Counted from the first letter of the stretch, positions 16,661 through 25,778 are shown. The stretch: 64,000 nucleotides of DNA from Dechloromonas sp. CZR5 (GCF_008711155.1 NZ_VUYQ01000003.1:434001-498000); one strand, 5' to 3'. The notes: generated from the letters alone by a model not told the origin. Made by a program: numbers and translations.

Positions 16661-17389
16661 ATGTCACCCATGCAGCCGTCGGACTTTGAACGCCACGGCT
16701 TCGCCGCCGGCATGCGGGAAGGCTTTGTCGCCTTCCTGCCGGTATCCGTCGGGTTGATTCCCTGGGCGCTGGTGGTCGGCATGGCGATGACCAGCGCCGG
16801 CTTCACGCCCCTGCAGGCGATGGGCATGAACATTATCGTCTTCGCCGGCACCGCCCAACTCGGCACCCTGCCGCTGATCGTCGATAACGCCCCGCTGTGG
16901 CTGATCGTCACCACCGGCCTGGCACTCAACCTGCGTTTCCTGATCTTCAGCGCCGGCATCGCACCGGGGTTTCGCGGTATCGGCACCGGCTGGCGCTGGC
17001 TGTGCGGGCACTTGTTGACCGACGGCAGCTTCGCGGTCTGTTACGACAAGCTGATGCAGGTCGACAACCCGCGCTGGCGCCTCGGCTTCTATCTGGTTAC
17101 CGGCGTCTGGACCTGGCTGCTGTGGCAGACCTTTACGCTGGCCGGCATCTTCGCAGCCGGTATCGTTCCCAAGAGCTGGTCGCTGGAGTTCATGGCGACC
17201 ATCGCGCTGATCGTGCTGCTGGTACCGATGGCAAAAGCACGCCCCATGCTCGTCGCTGCCATCGTCGGCGGCGGCAGCGCCGTGCTGCTGCGCAGCATGC
17301 CGCTGCGCCTGGGTGTCGTCACCGCGATCTGCCTCGGCATTGCCGCCGGATTTGCCGCCGAACACTGGCAGGAGAAGAAGACCGCATGA
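16661..17389 (+). CDS. azlC: AzlC-family branched-chain amino acid exporter, large subunit
   Basis: A 242-residue membrane protein with about seven or eight helices of the AzlC/YgaZ family. The segments FLPVSVGLIPWALVVGMAM, IIVFAGTAQLG and ALNLRFLIFSAGIAP are typical. It forms a two-component exporter with AzlD; family members export branched-chain amino acids or methionine. The last codons overlap the azlD start (ATGA), indicating coupled translation. Confidence 0.93.
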   Translation: MSPMQPSDFERHGFAAGMREGFVAFLPVSVGLIPWALVVGMAMTSAGFTPLQAMGMNIIVFAGTAQLGTLPLIVDNAPLWLIVTTGLALNLRFLIFSAGIAPGFRGIGTGWRWLCGHLLTDGSFAVCYDKLMQVDNPRWRLGFYLVTGVWTWLLWQTFTLAGIFAAGIVPKSWSLEFMATIALIVLLVPMAKARPMLVAAIVGGGSAVLLRSMPLRLGVVTAICLGIAAGFAAEHWQEKKTA

Positions 17390-17712
17390 ACTACGACGCG
17401 TCGTTGTGGCTGATTTTCATCCTGCTTGGGCTGGCCACCACCCTGCCCCGCGCCGGCTTCATCGTCCTCGGCAACCGCTTCAGCCTGCCACCGACGCTGC
17501 AACGTGCACTGCGCTACGCCCCGGCCGCCGCACTGGCCGCCATCGTCGTGCCCGATGTTTTGCTGGTCGGCGGCAGTGTCGAGCCGATCAACCCCAAACT
17601 CGCCGCCGCTATCGCCGCCATCCTTGTCGCTACCCGCTGGCGCAATCCGTGGCTGCCGTTCATCGTTGGCATGGCGGTGCTGCTTGGTCTGAAAGCGATC
17701 TTTCCGTCCTGA
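17386..17712 (+). CDS. azlD: AzlD-family branched-chain amino acid exporter, small subunit
   Basis: A 108-residue membrane protein with about four helices. The LATTLPRAGFIVLGNRF segment and ALRYAPAAALAAIVVPDVL are typical of the AzlD/YgaH family. Start ATG at 17386 overlaps the azlC stop codon by four bases. It pairs with AzlC in amino acid export. The gene is followed by a convergent DUF2442 gene with no evident terminator between them. Confidence 0.92.
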   Translation: MNYDASLWLIFILLGLATTLPRAGFIVLGNRFSLPPTLQRALRYAPAAALAAIVVPDVLLVGGSVEPINPKLAAAIAAILVATRWRNPWLPFIVGMAVLLGLKAIFPS

Positions 17713-17794
17713 GGCACACCGACAAATCCGTGCAGATGCCCCCTGTGCTGGCCACAATCAAGCCTGTTTCGCGGCGGCAAGGCGTACGGGATGT

Positions 17795-18244
17795 TCAGGA
17801 AACAGCGAGCTTGCGCGGACGACCACCCAGCAGACCGTTTTCGCGGGAAGCACGGGTCTTGGCTTCGCTACGGCTGCCGCCATTCTGAACGGCAACCATG
17901 GAAACCGCCATCTCCATCAGCGGCTTGCTGGCCGACACCAGGCCGGCAATAGAAACATGCAAGTCACGTTCCGCCAGGCAGAGTGCCGAACCGCCAAAAC
18001 CGACTGACAGATGCTTCAACTCGGCGAGCTTCAGCGCAGCCAGTTCCGGATAATTGCTGACCGGCAAAACCACCGCACTGTCATCGGCAAAACTGACCAT
18101 CAGCGACCGGTGCGCCTGCAGGTAATGCACGCCCGTGGCATGCAAGCCGGCACTGCGCCGCAAGCGGCCGCGTTCGATTGCCTGCGTGAGGACCTCCTCC
18201 GTCACCGGTTCGTCGAACCGGACTTTCGCCTTGATCGTCTTCAT
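17795..18244 (-). CDS. DUF2442 domain protein
   Basis: A 149-residue soluble protein. Its middle (about 36-105) fits DUF2442: a segment beginning GVHYLQAHRSLMVSFADDS, then PVSNYPELAALKLAELKHL and GGSALCLAERDLHVSIAGLV. The C-terminus NGLLGGRPRKLAVS resembles the tail of other DUF2442 proteins, with a basic GRPRK patch that could bind DNA. Its ATG overlaps the stop of the upstream DUF4160-like gene by four bases. DUF4160/DUF2442 pairs are common in bacteria and have been discussed as possible toxin-antitoxin-like modules, but no activity is known. Confidence 0.82.
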   Translation of the reverse strand: MKTIKAKVRFDEPVTEEVLTQAIERGRLRRSAGLHATGVHYLQAHRSLMVSFADDSAVVLPVSNYPELAALKLAELKHLSVGFGGSALCLAERDLHVSIAGLVSASKPLMEMAVSMVAVQNGGSRSEAKTRASRENGLLGGRPRKLAVS

Positions 18245-18669
18245 AGCTCAATCTCCAAGGGGGTTCCTTCTCCTGCCAAGCACAACACCGTTCTGTAGCG
18301 CTGCTCGTCGAAACGTGCCGACAAAATCTTCTTCGCATTCGGGCGTTTATCTTTCGGCGCCACAATCTCGTCGTCCTTCGTATCCCACAATTGATTGTCC
18401 AGGCACACCGTTGAACGGCTGTACCACCAATGCTCTCGGGCTCGACGCAGATTCGCCGGCAATTTGAGTGCTTGCCGCAAATCCTCGAGGATTGCCGCCT
18501 TCGGTTCGTTCTGTTCCGGCGTCACGTCCCAAAGCCGTACGCCGTCGTGCCAGAAACTGAACTCGAAACGTGCGTCCCATTTTTCCGTTCCCACATGGAC
18601 ATGCGGCGGACAGTGCTCGTTCCGGGTCAATACCGCAATGTCCAGCCCGTCGTGTGTGCAGACTTTCAA
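18241..18669 (-). CDS. DUF4160-like protein
   Basis: A 142-residue soluble protein with the DUF4160-type signature NEHCPPHVHVGTEKWDARFE near the N-terminus. The PHVHV motif is characteristic, although the rest is longer than the usual DUF4160 domain. The C-terminal half (ARFDEQRYRTVLCLAGEGTP) is not recognised. The start appears to be TTG at 18669 with a poor ribosome binding site, so the exact start is uncertain. It is translationally coupled to the DUF2442 gene that follows. Confidence 0.65.
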   Translation of the reverse strand: MKVCTHDGLDIAVLTRNEHCPPHVHVGTEKWDARFEFSFWHDGVRLWDVTPEQNEPKAAILEDLRQALKLPANLRRAREHWWYSRSTVCLDNQLWDTKDDEIVAPKDKRPNAKKILSARFDEQRYRTVLCLAGEGTPLEIEL

Positions 18670-18967
18670 GATAATCCAACCGTTGGGTTTATTTGAATGA
18701 TTCTACCCCTAGAAGTTCCCCGGGGGTTATCTCTGAAACTTGAAATAGCCAGAGCCGGCAAGAAAGCCCATCTCGGTCGCATCTGGAAAATCTCGTTCGG
18801 TTCAAGGCCAACTACGCCGCTTTTTTGCCACGCACGGTAATCTGACCACCCAACACTCAGTAACCGGTTTACGAATTTATGTCACATTTGTCGGATTTCC
18901 TTACAGTCAACACGAATTTGAAATATATGAAATTAATTTATTATTTGAATTCAATGCATTGTAAAAG
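18670..18967. other. Intergenic region upstream of the PEP-CTERM gene
   Basis: This AT-rich intergenic stretch separates the divergent DUF4160-like and PEP-CTERM genes. No gene is supported. It contains a CCCCGGGG core near 18718 and the near-palindrome GTAACCGGTTTAC near 18861. Either could be a site for an enhancer-binding protein acting on the sigma-54-type promoter just downstream, but neither matches a known site. Confidence 0.45.
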
Positions 18968-18983
18968 TGGTTCAGTATTTGCA
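18968..18983 (+). promoter_or_regulatory. Sigma-54-type -24/-12 promoter of the PEP-CTERM gene
   Basis: TGGTTCAGTATTTGCA matches the -24/-12 consensus: the GG and GC dinucleotides are separated by exactly 10 bases and the -12 element TTGCA is perfect. The -24 element keeps TGG but not the following CA. The predicted transcript would start near 18994, about 36 bases before the ATG. PEP-CTERM genes are often controlled by sigma-54 with the PrsR regulator in this group of organisms, which supports the call. Confidence 0.75.
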
Positions 18984-19029
18984 TTCACTTGGTCATCTGC
19001 AATCAAAAATCACTTGAACGGTGAACTCC

Positions 19030-20052
19030 ATGAAAAATTTCCTGAACAAAAGCATCGTGATGAGCGCACTGGCATTGGCGTCACAAGCTGCATTCGCCAT
19101 CAACCTGCCGACCGGCCCCTGCAATGGGCAAAACTGCCTGCAATTCACCGACTTTCAGGTTTACTCCCTGACACTACTGAACGGCGGCTCCTCCAACTCC
19201 GGCCCTTACGCGGTTGACGCCACACCGGGCAGCATCAAGGACTACGTCGTCGTCGGGGTCAATAACGGCGGACAGGCCCAAACAAACATTGCAGGCGTTG
19301 ACAACGCCTACAACACCCCGTCGGCCAACAATATCAAAACCTTCACCAATATGACCACGGATACCACCAACGGTCCGGCCAGCGGTGATGGGAACAGTTG
19401 GCAAGCCAGCATCAGCACCTTGGCTTCCCAGTTTGTCGGAAGCAAGTTTGTCGGTTTCTTTGCCTTCAATGAAACGGGAACACAGGGCGGAAGTACCGCG
19501 ACCAACTTGCTTGACGGTGGTCCTGATTTGCTCGTCTGGGCAAAGATAACCTTGGTTGACATTCAGAACACCCTGAACAACAAGTCGTTCTACCTCCAGC
19601 CAACCGGATCCGCGCTGAGCAATGATCCTCTCGCCAATCCGCTCCCGCCATCCAATGCGACCGGCTTTGGCGATACCGGACCATGGGCCTACGTTCACGG
19701 CTCTATCTGCATGAACGGTGGCGTTTTTACCGGCTTCCCGGACGCCAACGGGGTTTGCGCAGTCGGTCAGCCGAAAGCACAGACCAACACCGGCCAGAAC
19801 AATGCGGCCTTCGCGATATATAACCAGCAGCTGGATGACGAAATTCACAACAAGAATACGATTTTCGACACCCTGCAAATTGATTGGCAAATGGCCTACA
19901 TCAATGGGGGCGGCGAGACCGCCTGGATTCAACCGTTTGGCACGCGTGATGACAACAACGTACCGGAACCCGGCACCCTGGCTCTGCTTGCCTTGGCATT
20001 CATCGGGCTCGGCGCAAACAGCAAACTCAAACAAAAATACGCTGTCGCCTGA
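19030..20052 (+). CDS. PEP-CTERM sorting domain exported protein
   Basis: A 340-residue secreted protein. It has a signal peptide (about 1-23, MKNFLNKSIVMSALALASQAAFA), a long Asn/Gly/Thr-rich middle, and a C-terminal PEP-CTERM sorting signal: VPEPGTLALLALAFIGLGA followed by a basic tail. The sorting signal directs processing by exosortase, usually in organisms that make extracellular polysaccharide or flocs. The middle has no recognised domain, only two close cysteines (CNGQNC). The ATG at 19030 is chosen over the GTG at 19021 because a GGTGAA ribosome binding site overlaps the latter. Exosortase genes are not in this window. Confidence 0.9.
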   Translation: MKNFLNKSIVMSALALASQAAFAINLPTGPCNGQNCLQFTDFQVYSLTLLNGGSSNSGPYAVDATPGSIKDYVVVGVNNGGQAQTNIAGVDNAYNTPSANNIKTFTNMTTDTTNGPASGDGNSWQASISTLASQFVGSKFVGFFAFNETGTQGGSTATNLLDGGPDLLVWAKITLVDIQNTLNNKSFYLQPTGSALSNDPLANPLPPSNATGFGDTGPWAYVHGSICMNGGVFTGFPDANGVCAVGQPKAQTNTGQNNAAFAIYNQQLDDEIHNKNTIFDTLQIDWQMAYINGGGETAWIQPFGTRDDNNVPEPGTLALLALAFIGLGANSKLKQKYAVA

Positions 20053-20070
20053 CCGCAATTTTTCCAAAGA

Positions 20071-20103
20071 AAAAGCCAAGACGCGCTGTCTTGGCTTTTT
20101 TTT
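20071..20103 (+). terminator. Rho-independent terminator of the PEP-CTERM gene
   Basis: A perfect 12-bp stem (AAAAGCCAAGAC / GTCTTGGCTTTT) with loop GCGCT, ending in an uninterrupted T-run to 20103, beginning 19 bases after the stop codon. Confidence 0.93.
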
Positions 20104-20164
20104 CGCTGCCCCGCACCACCAGAAGTTGACATCCCGAGTCAAACAGATCCATCAGAAGATCATT

Positions 20165-20196
20165 CAAAAAAAGGCCGGGATTGATCTCGGCCTTTT
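20165..20196. terminator. Second hairpin terminator, stronger on the minus strand
   Basis: A 12-bp stem AAAAGGCCGGGA / TCTCGGCCTTTT (one G-U pair) with loop TTGA. On the minus strand it is followed by a seven-T run; on the plus strand by CGTTTCC. No minus-strand gene is seen to its right, so its use is unclear. Its sequence closely resembles the terminator at 22542-22568. Confidence 0.7.
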
Positions 20197-20499
20197 CGTT
20201 TCCATCAGACAAACAACCAGCAAGAATTGCCACGACGATTACAAGGCTTCCTAGCCGTAGGTCCAACTTACACTTTGTCCCAAACAAGGACGAAACCGCC
20301 GTCATACAGAAGAAGGCAGACATACGCACCGCCCCGAAAGTGCCCCCCCTCTTGGACCATGGCCGTCGCCAGAGCAACGCAACAATCCCGGCGATCACCG
20401 CGCCATCAAGGCAAACCGCGCAGCTTTTGCACCAAGACAATCCGAACGCCAGGAACGACTGGCATAATCCGCAGCCATTGTCATAGCCCACCCGCAATC
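20197..20499. other. Intergenic region upstream of the TPR gene
   Basis: About 300 bases with no supported gene. Open frames on both strands run through terminator hairpins and show no family resemblance. No promoter was confidently recognised for the TPR gene. Confidence 0.5.
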
Positions 20500-22521
20500 A
20501 TGGCCCCGCTCCTCCGCTTTTTAGCTCTTTGTCTGCTCCTCCATCTCTCCCTCCCGGCCATTTCTGGCAACGGCATAGGCAAAGATGAACTCGACGCACA
20601 GAAGGAATGGCTGCTACTGAAGATCGACAGCGGAAAGGAGTTGGCGCAGAAAGATATCGAAGCCCAAGGAAAGCGCCTCGATGCCCTCGACAAACGAATT
20701 GACGATCAGGTCAGCCGGGTCAGCGACATTGGCAACGCAGTCGATCGTTTTTCTGTCGTCACCGGCTGGATTGCTATTCTGATCACCGGCGTTCTCGCCC
20801 TGGGTGGCTTGCTTGGTTATTTATCCGTCACCAAAAAAGCCCGCGAAGAAGCAGAGGTCGTCTCGGAAACCACCAGCAAAAAGTGGTTTGACGACAACCA
20901 TCAGAAACTGAGCGAGCGAATTCGAGACCTTGAGAATGCCGTGGCGCAAGCTCTCGAAAAAATTGCTCATTCGGTGGCCGATGTCGAGATGCATCGCCAA
21001 TCCGCCATCAACACCATACAAAACGGCATTTCCTCGGGCACCGACAGCAATCCCAAACTTAGTCCAGAAGATGAGGAAGGCCTACGCGCAAGCGTCAAAC
21101 AACTCAAGGACAAGCCAGAAGCCAATTACTCGTTTGACGACTGGAACACACGCGCCTTTGCCGCATACCAAGCTCAGCAATCTGAAGATGCCGCCCTATT
21201 CTGGAAATACGCCGCCGAGGTCCCCAACGCCGGGGCAGCAAATACGGCCCAGGCCCTATTCAATCGCGCCGTGGCACTGAGCGACCTCAAGCGAGACGAA
21301 GAAGCAATCGCCCTATACGACCAACTGATCGCCGCTTACGCTAACGACAAGGCACCCGCCCTACGCACTTGGGTCGCCAGAACCATACTCAACAAGGCGG
21401 TCACGCTAGGACAAATGGGGGAAAACGACGAGGCAATCGCCCTCTACGACCAGTTGATCGCCGCCTACGCCGACGATAAGACGCAAGCGCTCCGCGAACA
21501 GGTTGCCAAGGCCATACTCAACAAAGCGGTCAGGCTCGGACAAATGGGGAAAAACGACGAGGAAATCGCCCTCTACGACCAGTTGATCGCCGCCTACGCC
21601 GACGATAAGACACAAGCGTTCCGCGAACAGGTTGCCAAGGCCATGGGCAACAAGGCGGTTAGGCTCGGACAAATGGGGAAAAACGACGAGGAAATCGCCC
21701 TCTACGACCAGTTGATCGCCGCCTACGCCGACGATAAGACACAAGCGTTCCGCGAACAGGTTGCCAAGGCCATGGGCAACAAGGCGGTTAGGCTCGGACA
21801 AATGGGGAAAAACGACGAGGAAATCGCCCTCTACGACCAGTTGATCGCCGCCTACGCCGACGATAAGACACAAGCGTTCCGCGAACAGGTTGCCAAGGCC
21901 ATGGGCAACAAAGCGGTCAGGCTCGGACAAATGGGGAAAAACGACGAGGAAATCGCCCTCTACGACCAGTTGATCGCTGCATACGCCGACGACAAGGCCA
22001 CCGCCCTATGCGAACCGGTTGCCAGAGCTATGCTTAATAAGGCGATCACGATCGGAAAAATGGGGAGAAACGACGAGGAAATCGCCCTCTACGACCAGTT
22101 GATCGCCGCCTACGCCGATGACACCGCCCCAGCAATCATCGAAATAGTAGCCAACGCAGTGAATGGAGCCGGCTTTACTCGCCTGATGACGGCCAAGCAA
22201 GGCTGGTCGAATCGTGATCAAGCACTCGATGCCTTGAAACGTGCTGAGGCAGATCTGCAAACCTGCCTGGCCCGCCGGCCACACTGGGGCATGGCCCTGG
22301 GAAATCTGGCTTATGTACGGTGGCTGTTGCTACACCCTGCTGAGTCGGAAACCGTTTTTCGCGCTGCACTCAAGAGTACGGACGACGGGGGCGAGCAGTT
22401 GTACAAGGCAACGCTTGACGACATCGCCCTGCACACCATTCCCGAAGATACGGCATTCAAGGCCATGGTCGAGCGACTGTGGCAGGAATACACCGGCAGT
22501 ACTTCATTGGAAAAACGCTGA
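20500..22521 (+). CDS. Membrane-anchored tetratricopeptide (TPR) repeat protein
   Basis: A 673-residue protein. It starts with a signal-like hydrophobic segment (MAPLLRFLALCLLLHLSLPA). A charged, probably coiled-coil region (about 25-80) follows, then a transmembrane helix (about 88-110, TGWIAILITGVLALGGLLGYL), a second coiled-coil region, and an array of seven 43-residue TPR-like repeats at about residues 267-567. Each contains IALYDQLIAAYADD and NKAV.LGQMG. Topology suggests a periplasmic coiled coil and cytoplasmic TPRs. The ATG at 20500 is chosen because it gives the signal segment; the ribosome binding site is weak. The function is unknown; TPR arrays usually scaffold protein complexes. 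Confidence 0.82.
   Translation: MAPLLRFLALCLLLHLSLPAISGNGIGKDELDAQKEWLLLKIDSGKELAQKDIEAQGKRLDALDKRIDDQVSRVSDIGNAVDRFSVVTGWIAILITGVLALGGLLGYLSVTKKAREEAEVVSETTSKKWFDDNHQKLSERIRDLENAVAQALEKIAHSVADVEMHRQSAINTIQNGISSGTDSNPKLSPEDEEGLRASVKQLKDKPEANYSFDDWNTRAFAAYQAQQSEDAALFWKYAAEVPNAGAANTAQALFNRAVALSDLKRDEEAIALYDQLIAAYANDKAPALRTWVARTILNKAVTLGQMGENDEAIALYDQLIAAYADDKTQALREQVAKAILNKAVRLGQMGKNDEEIALYDQLIAAYADDKTQAFREQVAKAMGNKAVRLGQMGKNDEEIALYDQLIAAYADDKTQAFREQVAKAMGNKAVRLGQMGKNDEEIALYDQLIAAYADDKTQAFREQVAKAMGNKAVRLGQMGKNDEEIALYDQLIAAYADDKATALCEPVARAMLNKAITIGKMGRNDEEIALYDQLIAAYADDTAPAIIEIVANAVNGAGFTRLMTAKQGWSNRDQALDALKRAEADLQTCLARRPHWGMALGNLAYVRWLLLHPAESETVFRAALKSTDDGGEQLYKATLDDIALHTIPEDTAFKAMVERLWQEYTGSTSLEKR
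21298..22200 (+). repeat. Seven tandem 129-bp repeats inside the TPR gene
   Basis: Repeat units begin near 21298, 21427, 21556, 21685, 21814, 21943 and 22072, each 129 bases (43 codons). Units three and four (21556-21684 and 21685-21813) are identical base for base. Unit five differs from them at two positions; the first, sixth and seventh are diverged. The pattern indicates recent expansion by slippage or unequal recombination, and probable copy-number variation between strains. Confidence 0.92.
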
Positions 22522-22541
22522 CACGCAAACGCTGGAAAGAC

Positions 22542-22568
22542 AAAGGCCGGGAGCGATCCCGGCCTTTT
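22542..22568. terminator. Bidirectional terminator between the TPR gene and ppsA
   Basis: A perfect 11-bp stem AAAGGCCGGGA / TCCCGGCCTTT closed by the GNRA tetraloop GCGA, with TTTTC on the plus side. It lies between convergent genes ending at 22521 and 22601. Confidence 0.88.
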
Positions 22569-22600
22569 CATTTGAACCGGATTATCCGGTCAGCTACCAA

Positions 22601-24976
22601 TCACGCCTTCTTATGGCTCGCCAGACGAGTCCAAGTGTCGACCACGGTATCCGGGTTCAGCGAAATACTGTCGATGCCCTGATCCATCAGCCATTCGGCC
22701 AGATCCGGGTGGTCGGACGGGCCCTGGCCGCAGATACCGATGTACTTGCCAGCCTTGTTGGCGGACGAAATAGCCATGGCGAGCAGCATCTTGACGGCCG
22801 GGTCGCGTTCGTCGAACAGGTTGGCGACCAGACCGGAGTCGCGGTCGAGGCCCAGCGTCAGCTGGGTCAGGTCGTTGGAGCCGATGGAGAAACCGTCGAA
22901 GATCTTCAGGAAATCATCGGCCAACAGGGCGTTGGACGGGATTTCGCACATCATGATCAACTTCAGGTCGTGCTCGCCCTGCTTCAGGCCATGTTCGGCC
23001 AGCAGTTCGACAACGGCCTTGCCTTCGCCGACGGTACGGACGAACGGCACCATCAGCTGCACGTTGGTCAGGCCCATTTCCTCGCGCACCTTCTTCATCG
23101 CGCGGCACTCCATTTCGAAGCAGTCTTCGAAGGTGTGGGCGATGTAGCGGGAGGCGCCACGGAAGCCGAGCATCGGGTTTTCCTCTTCCGGCTCGTACAG
23201 TTCGCCGCCGAGCAGCTTGCGGTATTCGTTGGACTTGAAGTCGGACAGACGGACGATGACCGGGTTCGGCCAGAAGGCGGCGGCGATGGTGGACACGCCT
23301 TCGACCAGCTTCTCTTCGAAGAAGGCCTTCGGCGAAGCGTAGCCGCGGGCGCGGCGCTTGATTTCCTCGCGCTTCGAGGCCGGCAGGCGCTCGACATCGA
23401 GGATGGCCTTCGGGTGGATACCGATGACGTTGTTGATGATGAACTCGACACGGGCCAGACCGACGCCGGCGTTCGGCAGTTGGGCGAACTCAAAGGCCAG
23501 TTCCGGGTTGCCGACGTTCATCATGACCTTGACCGGGACATCCGGCATGGCGGAGATGTCACGGGTAGTCACTTCGAAATCGAGGCTGCCGCGATAGACG
23601 TGGCCGGTATCGCCTTCGGTGCAGGAGACGGTGACCACTTCGCCTTCGTTCAGGGTTTCGGTGGCGTCACCGCAACCGACGATGGCCGGGATGCCCAGTT
23701 CGCGGGCGATGATCGCGGCGTGGCAGGTACGGCCGCCACGGTTGGTGACGATGGCAGAGGCACGCTTCATCACCGGTTCCCAGTTCGGGTCGGTCATGTC
23801 GGCAACCAGCACGTCGCCCGGCTTGACCTGATCCATTTCCTTCGGATCCTTGACGATGCGGACCGGGCCGACACCGATCTTCTGGCCGATGGCGCGGCCG
23901 GAGGCGAGCACCTTGGAGAAGGACTTCAGCTTGAACTTTTCCTGCTTGCCGGCGTGAGCCTGGGACTGCACGGTTTCCGGACGGGCCTGGAGGATGTACA
24001 GCTTGCCGTCGACACCGTCCTTGCCCCACTCGATGTCCATCGGACGAGCGTAGTGCTTTTCGATGATCTGGGCGTAACGGGCCAGTTCCATGACTTCTTC
24101 GTCATTGATCGAAAACTGATGGCGCAGGGACTCTTCGACATCCTCGGTGATCGTGGACTTGCCGGCGACCTTCTCGGGCGAGAAGGTCATCTTGATCATC
24201 TTGGAACCGAGGTTGCGGCGGACGACGGCCTTCTTGCCGGCTTCCAGCATCGGCTTGTGCACGTAGAACTCGTCCGGATTGACGGCGCCCTGCACCACCG
24301 TTTCGCCCAGACCGTAGCTGGAGGTGACGAAGACGGCATCGCGGAAACCGGATTCGGTGTCGAGCGTGAACATCACGCCGGCAGCGCCCTTGTCGGAGCG
24401 GACCATGCGCTGGATACCGGCGGACAGCGCGACGTCGGCGTGCAGGAAGCCCTTGTGGACGCGGTAGGAGATGGCGCGGTCGTTATACAGGGAAGCAAAC
24501 ACTTCCTTGATGGCGTGCATGATGTTTTCCAGGCCGACGATGTTCAGGAAGGTTTCCTGCTGACCGGCAAAGGAAGCATCCGGCAAGTCTTCAGCGGTGG
24601 CGGACGAGCGCACGGCGAAGGACATGTCGGCATTGGATTCGGCCACCAGGCGCTGGTACTGCTCGGTGATGGCGATGGTCAGTTCCATCGGGAACGGCGT
24701 GTCGAGCACCCATTGACGGATTTCAGCACCGGTCTTGACCAGGGCGTTGACGTCCTCGACGTCGAGCGCGTCAAGCGCCGCATTGATCTTGGCATCCAGA
24801 CCGGATTGGCCCAGGAAAACCCGGTACGCGTGCGCCGTGGTGGCAAAACCACCCGGTACGCGAACGCCGGTATCGGCCAGCTGGCTGATCATTTCGCCAA
24901 GCGAAGCATTCTTGCCGCCGACTTGTTCAACGTCGGTCATGCGCAGTTTTTCAAAGGGGATGACAAGCTGTTCCAT
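22601..24976 (-). CDS. ppsA: Phosphoenolpyruvate synthase
   Basis: A 791-residue enzyme that converts pyruvate and ATP to PEP, AMP and phosphate. It has an N-terminal ATP-grasp nucleotide-binding domain ([11 protein letters not shown] at 20-30, [20 protein letters not shown] at 121-140). The swivelling phosphohistidine domain has the catalytic His in GGRTCHAAI (His419). The C-terminal PEP/pyruvate TIM barrel ends [17 protein letters not shown]. Start at [12 protein letters not shown]; ten upstream in-frame residues are not family-like. It lies 34 bases after the LldR-like regulator gene on the same strand, so it is probably co-transcribed with it. PpsR at 37038 is its likely regulator. Confidence 0.97.
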   Translation of the reverse strand: MEQLVIPFEKLRMTDVEQVGGKNASLGEMISQLADTGVRVPGGFATTAHAYRVFLGQSGLDAKINAALDALDVEDVNALVKTGAEIRQWVLDTPFPMELTIAITEQYQRLVAESNADMSFAVRSSATAEDLPDASFAGQQETFLNIVGLENIMHAIKEVFASLYNDRAISYRVHKGFLHADVALSAGIQRMVRSDKGAAGVMFTLDTESGFRDAVFVTSSYGLGETVVQGAVNPDEFYVHKPMLEAGKKAVVRRNLGSKMIKMTFSPEKVAGKSTITEDVEESLRHQFSINDEEVMELARYAQIIEKHYARPMDIEWGKDGVDGKLYILQARPETVQSQAHAGKQEKFKLKSFSKVLASGRAIGQKIGVGPVRIVKDPKEMDQVKPGDVLVADMTDPNWEPVMKRASAIVTNRGGRTCHAAIIARELGIPAIVGCGDATETLNEGEVVTVSCTEGDTGHVYRGSLDFEVTTRDISAMPDVPVKVMMNVGNPELAFEFAQLPNAGVGLARVEFIINNVIGIHPKAILDVERLPASKREEIKRRARGYASPKAFFEEKLVEGVSTIAAAFWPNPVIVRLSDFKSNEYRKLLGGELYEPEEENPMLGFRGASRYIAHTFEDCFEMECRAMKKVREEMGLTNVQLMVPFVRTVGEGKAVVELLAEHGLKQGEHDLKLIMMCEIPSNALLADDFLKIFDGFSIGSNDLTQLTLGLDRDSGLVANLFDERDPAVKMLLAMAISSANKAGKYIGICGQGPSDHPDLAEWLMDQGIDSISLNPDTVVDTWTRLASHKKA

Positions 24977-25010
24977 GAGGAGAGGTCCTTTCGGGGGTCG
25001 AATCAAAAAA

Positions 25011-25778
25011 TCAGGAAGCAGAGAAATCGGTACTCAGGCGGCGCTCGGCTGTCTCGCGCCGGGCGACGGAACGCAGGGTCTGGGCCAGGGTCTCGCGGAC
25101 GAAATCGATGTGCGTTTCGGCAGCGGAACGGGCGGCCTGCGGCTTGTTCTCGCGAATATTCTTGTAGATCGCCTCGTGCTGGCTCATCAGCAGGCGGTTG
25201 GCGGCCGGCACGCTCTTCAGCTCACCCAGGTTGAGGCGGATATTGTCGTGCATCAGACTGAGCAAGGCACCGGACAGGTGGCCAATCAGCACATTGTGGG
25301 CGGCATCGCCGATGGCCTGATGGAAGGCGATGTCGGCATCCGAACGCTTCTGCGCATCATCGGACTCGAAGGCCCCCATCAGGGTGCCGAAGGTCTGTTC
25401 CAGGCGCTGCAGATCGGCCTCGGTGGCTCGTTCGGCGGCCCACTCAGCGGCCTGACCCTCCAGCATGCGGCGAAATTCGAGCATGTCCTCGCGCAGGTTC
25501 GGGTGCTTGCCCATCATGTCCTGCCACGGGTCGGAAAAACTCGACTCCAGCACATCGGTCACATAGGTTCCGCCCCCCTGGCGGCTGGTCACCATGCCCT
25601 TCGAGGCCAGCTTCTGGATCGCTTCGCGCAGGCTCGGCCGCGACACCCCCAGATCGACCGCCAGTTCACGCTCCGGCGGCAGGCGATCGCCGGGCTTCAG
25701 CGAGCCTTCGAGGATGCGACGCTCCAGCGTGGCAGCGATGGCATCGGAAATGCGTGGGACCTGCAGCTTGCTCGGCAT
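25011..25778 (-). CDS. lldR: GntR/FadR-family regulator, probable lactate-responsive LldR
   Basis: A 255-residue regulator. It has an N-terminal winged helix-turn-helix (about 5-75, [20 protein letters not shown] and [13 protein letters not shown]) and a C-terminal all-helical FCD ligand domain with the metal-binding type motif [14 protein letters not shown]. It is divergent from lutA and shares with it TGGT-N3-ACCA operators, fitting lactate-responsive repression with autoregulation. The start is ambiguous: ATG at 25778, directly beside one operator, or GTG at 25790. Neither has a Shine-Dalgarno sequence, and the predicted transcript start is very close, so a short or leaderless leader is possible. 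Confidence 0.88.
   Translation of the reverse strand: MPSKLQVPRISDAIAATLERRILEGSLKPGDRLPPERELAVDLGVSRPSLREAIQKLASKGMVTSRQGGGTYVTDVLESSFSDPWQDMMGKHPNLREDMLEFRRMLEGQAAEWAAERATEADLQRLEQTFGTLMGAFESDDAQKRSDADIAFHQAIGDAAHNVLIGHLSGALLSLMHDNIRLNLGELKSVPAANRLLMSQHEAIYKNIRENKPQAARSAAETHIDFVRETLAQTLRSVARRETAERRLSTDFSAS

Noticed and set aside
20027-20497. 156-residue minus-strand frame and overlapping plus-strand frames
   Set aside because: They translate through two terminator hairpins and show no family resemblance; an internal signal-like stretch was considered but has no supported start or stop.
21406-21930. 174-residue minus-strand frame with near-identical repeats
   Set aside because: It is the antisense shadow of the 129-bp repeats in the TPR gene.
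21298-22200. Tandem repeats as a possible CRISPR array
   Set aside because: Units are contiguous 129-bp coding repeats without spacers and stay in frame in the TPR protein.
22241-25234. 997-residue plus-strand open frame
   Set aside because: Antisense to ppsA; a long shadow frame produced by high GC and codon bias.
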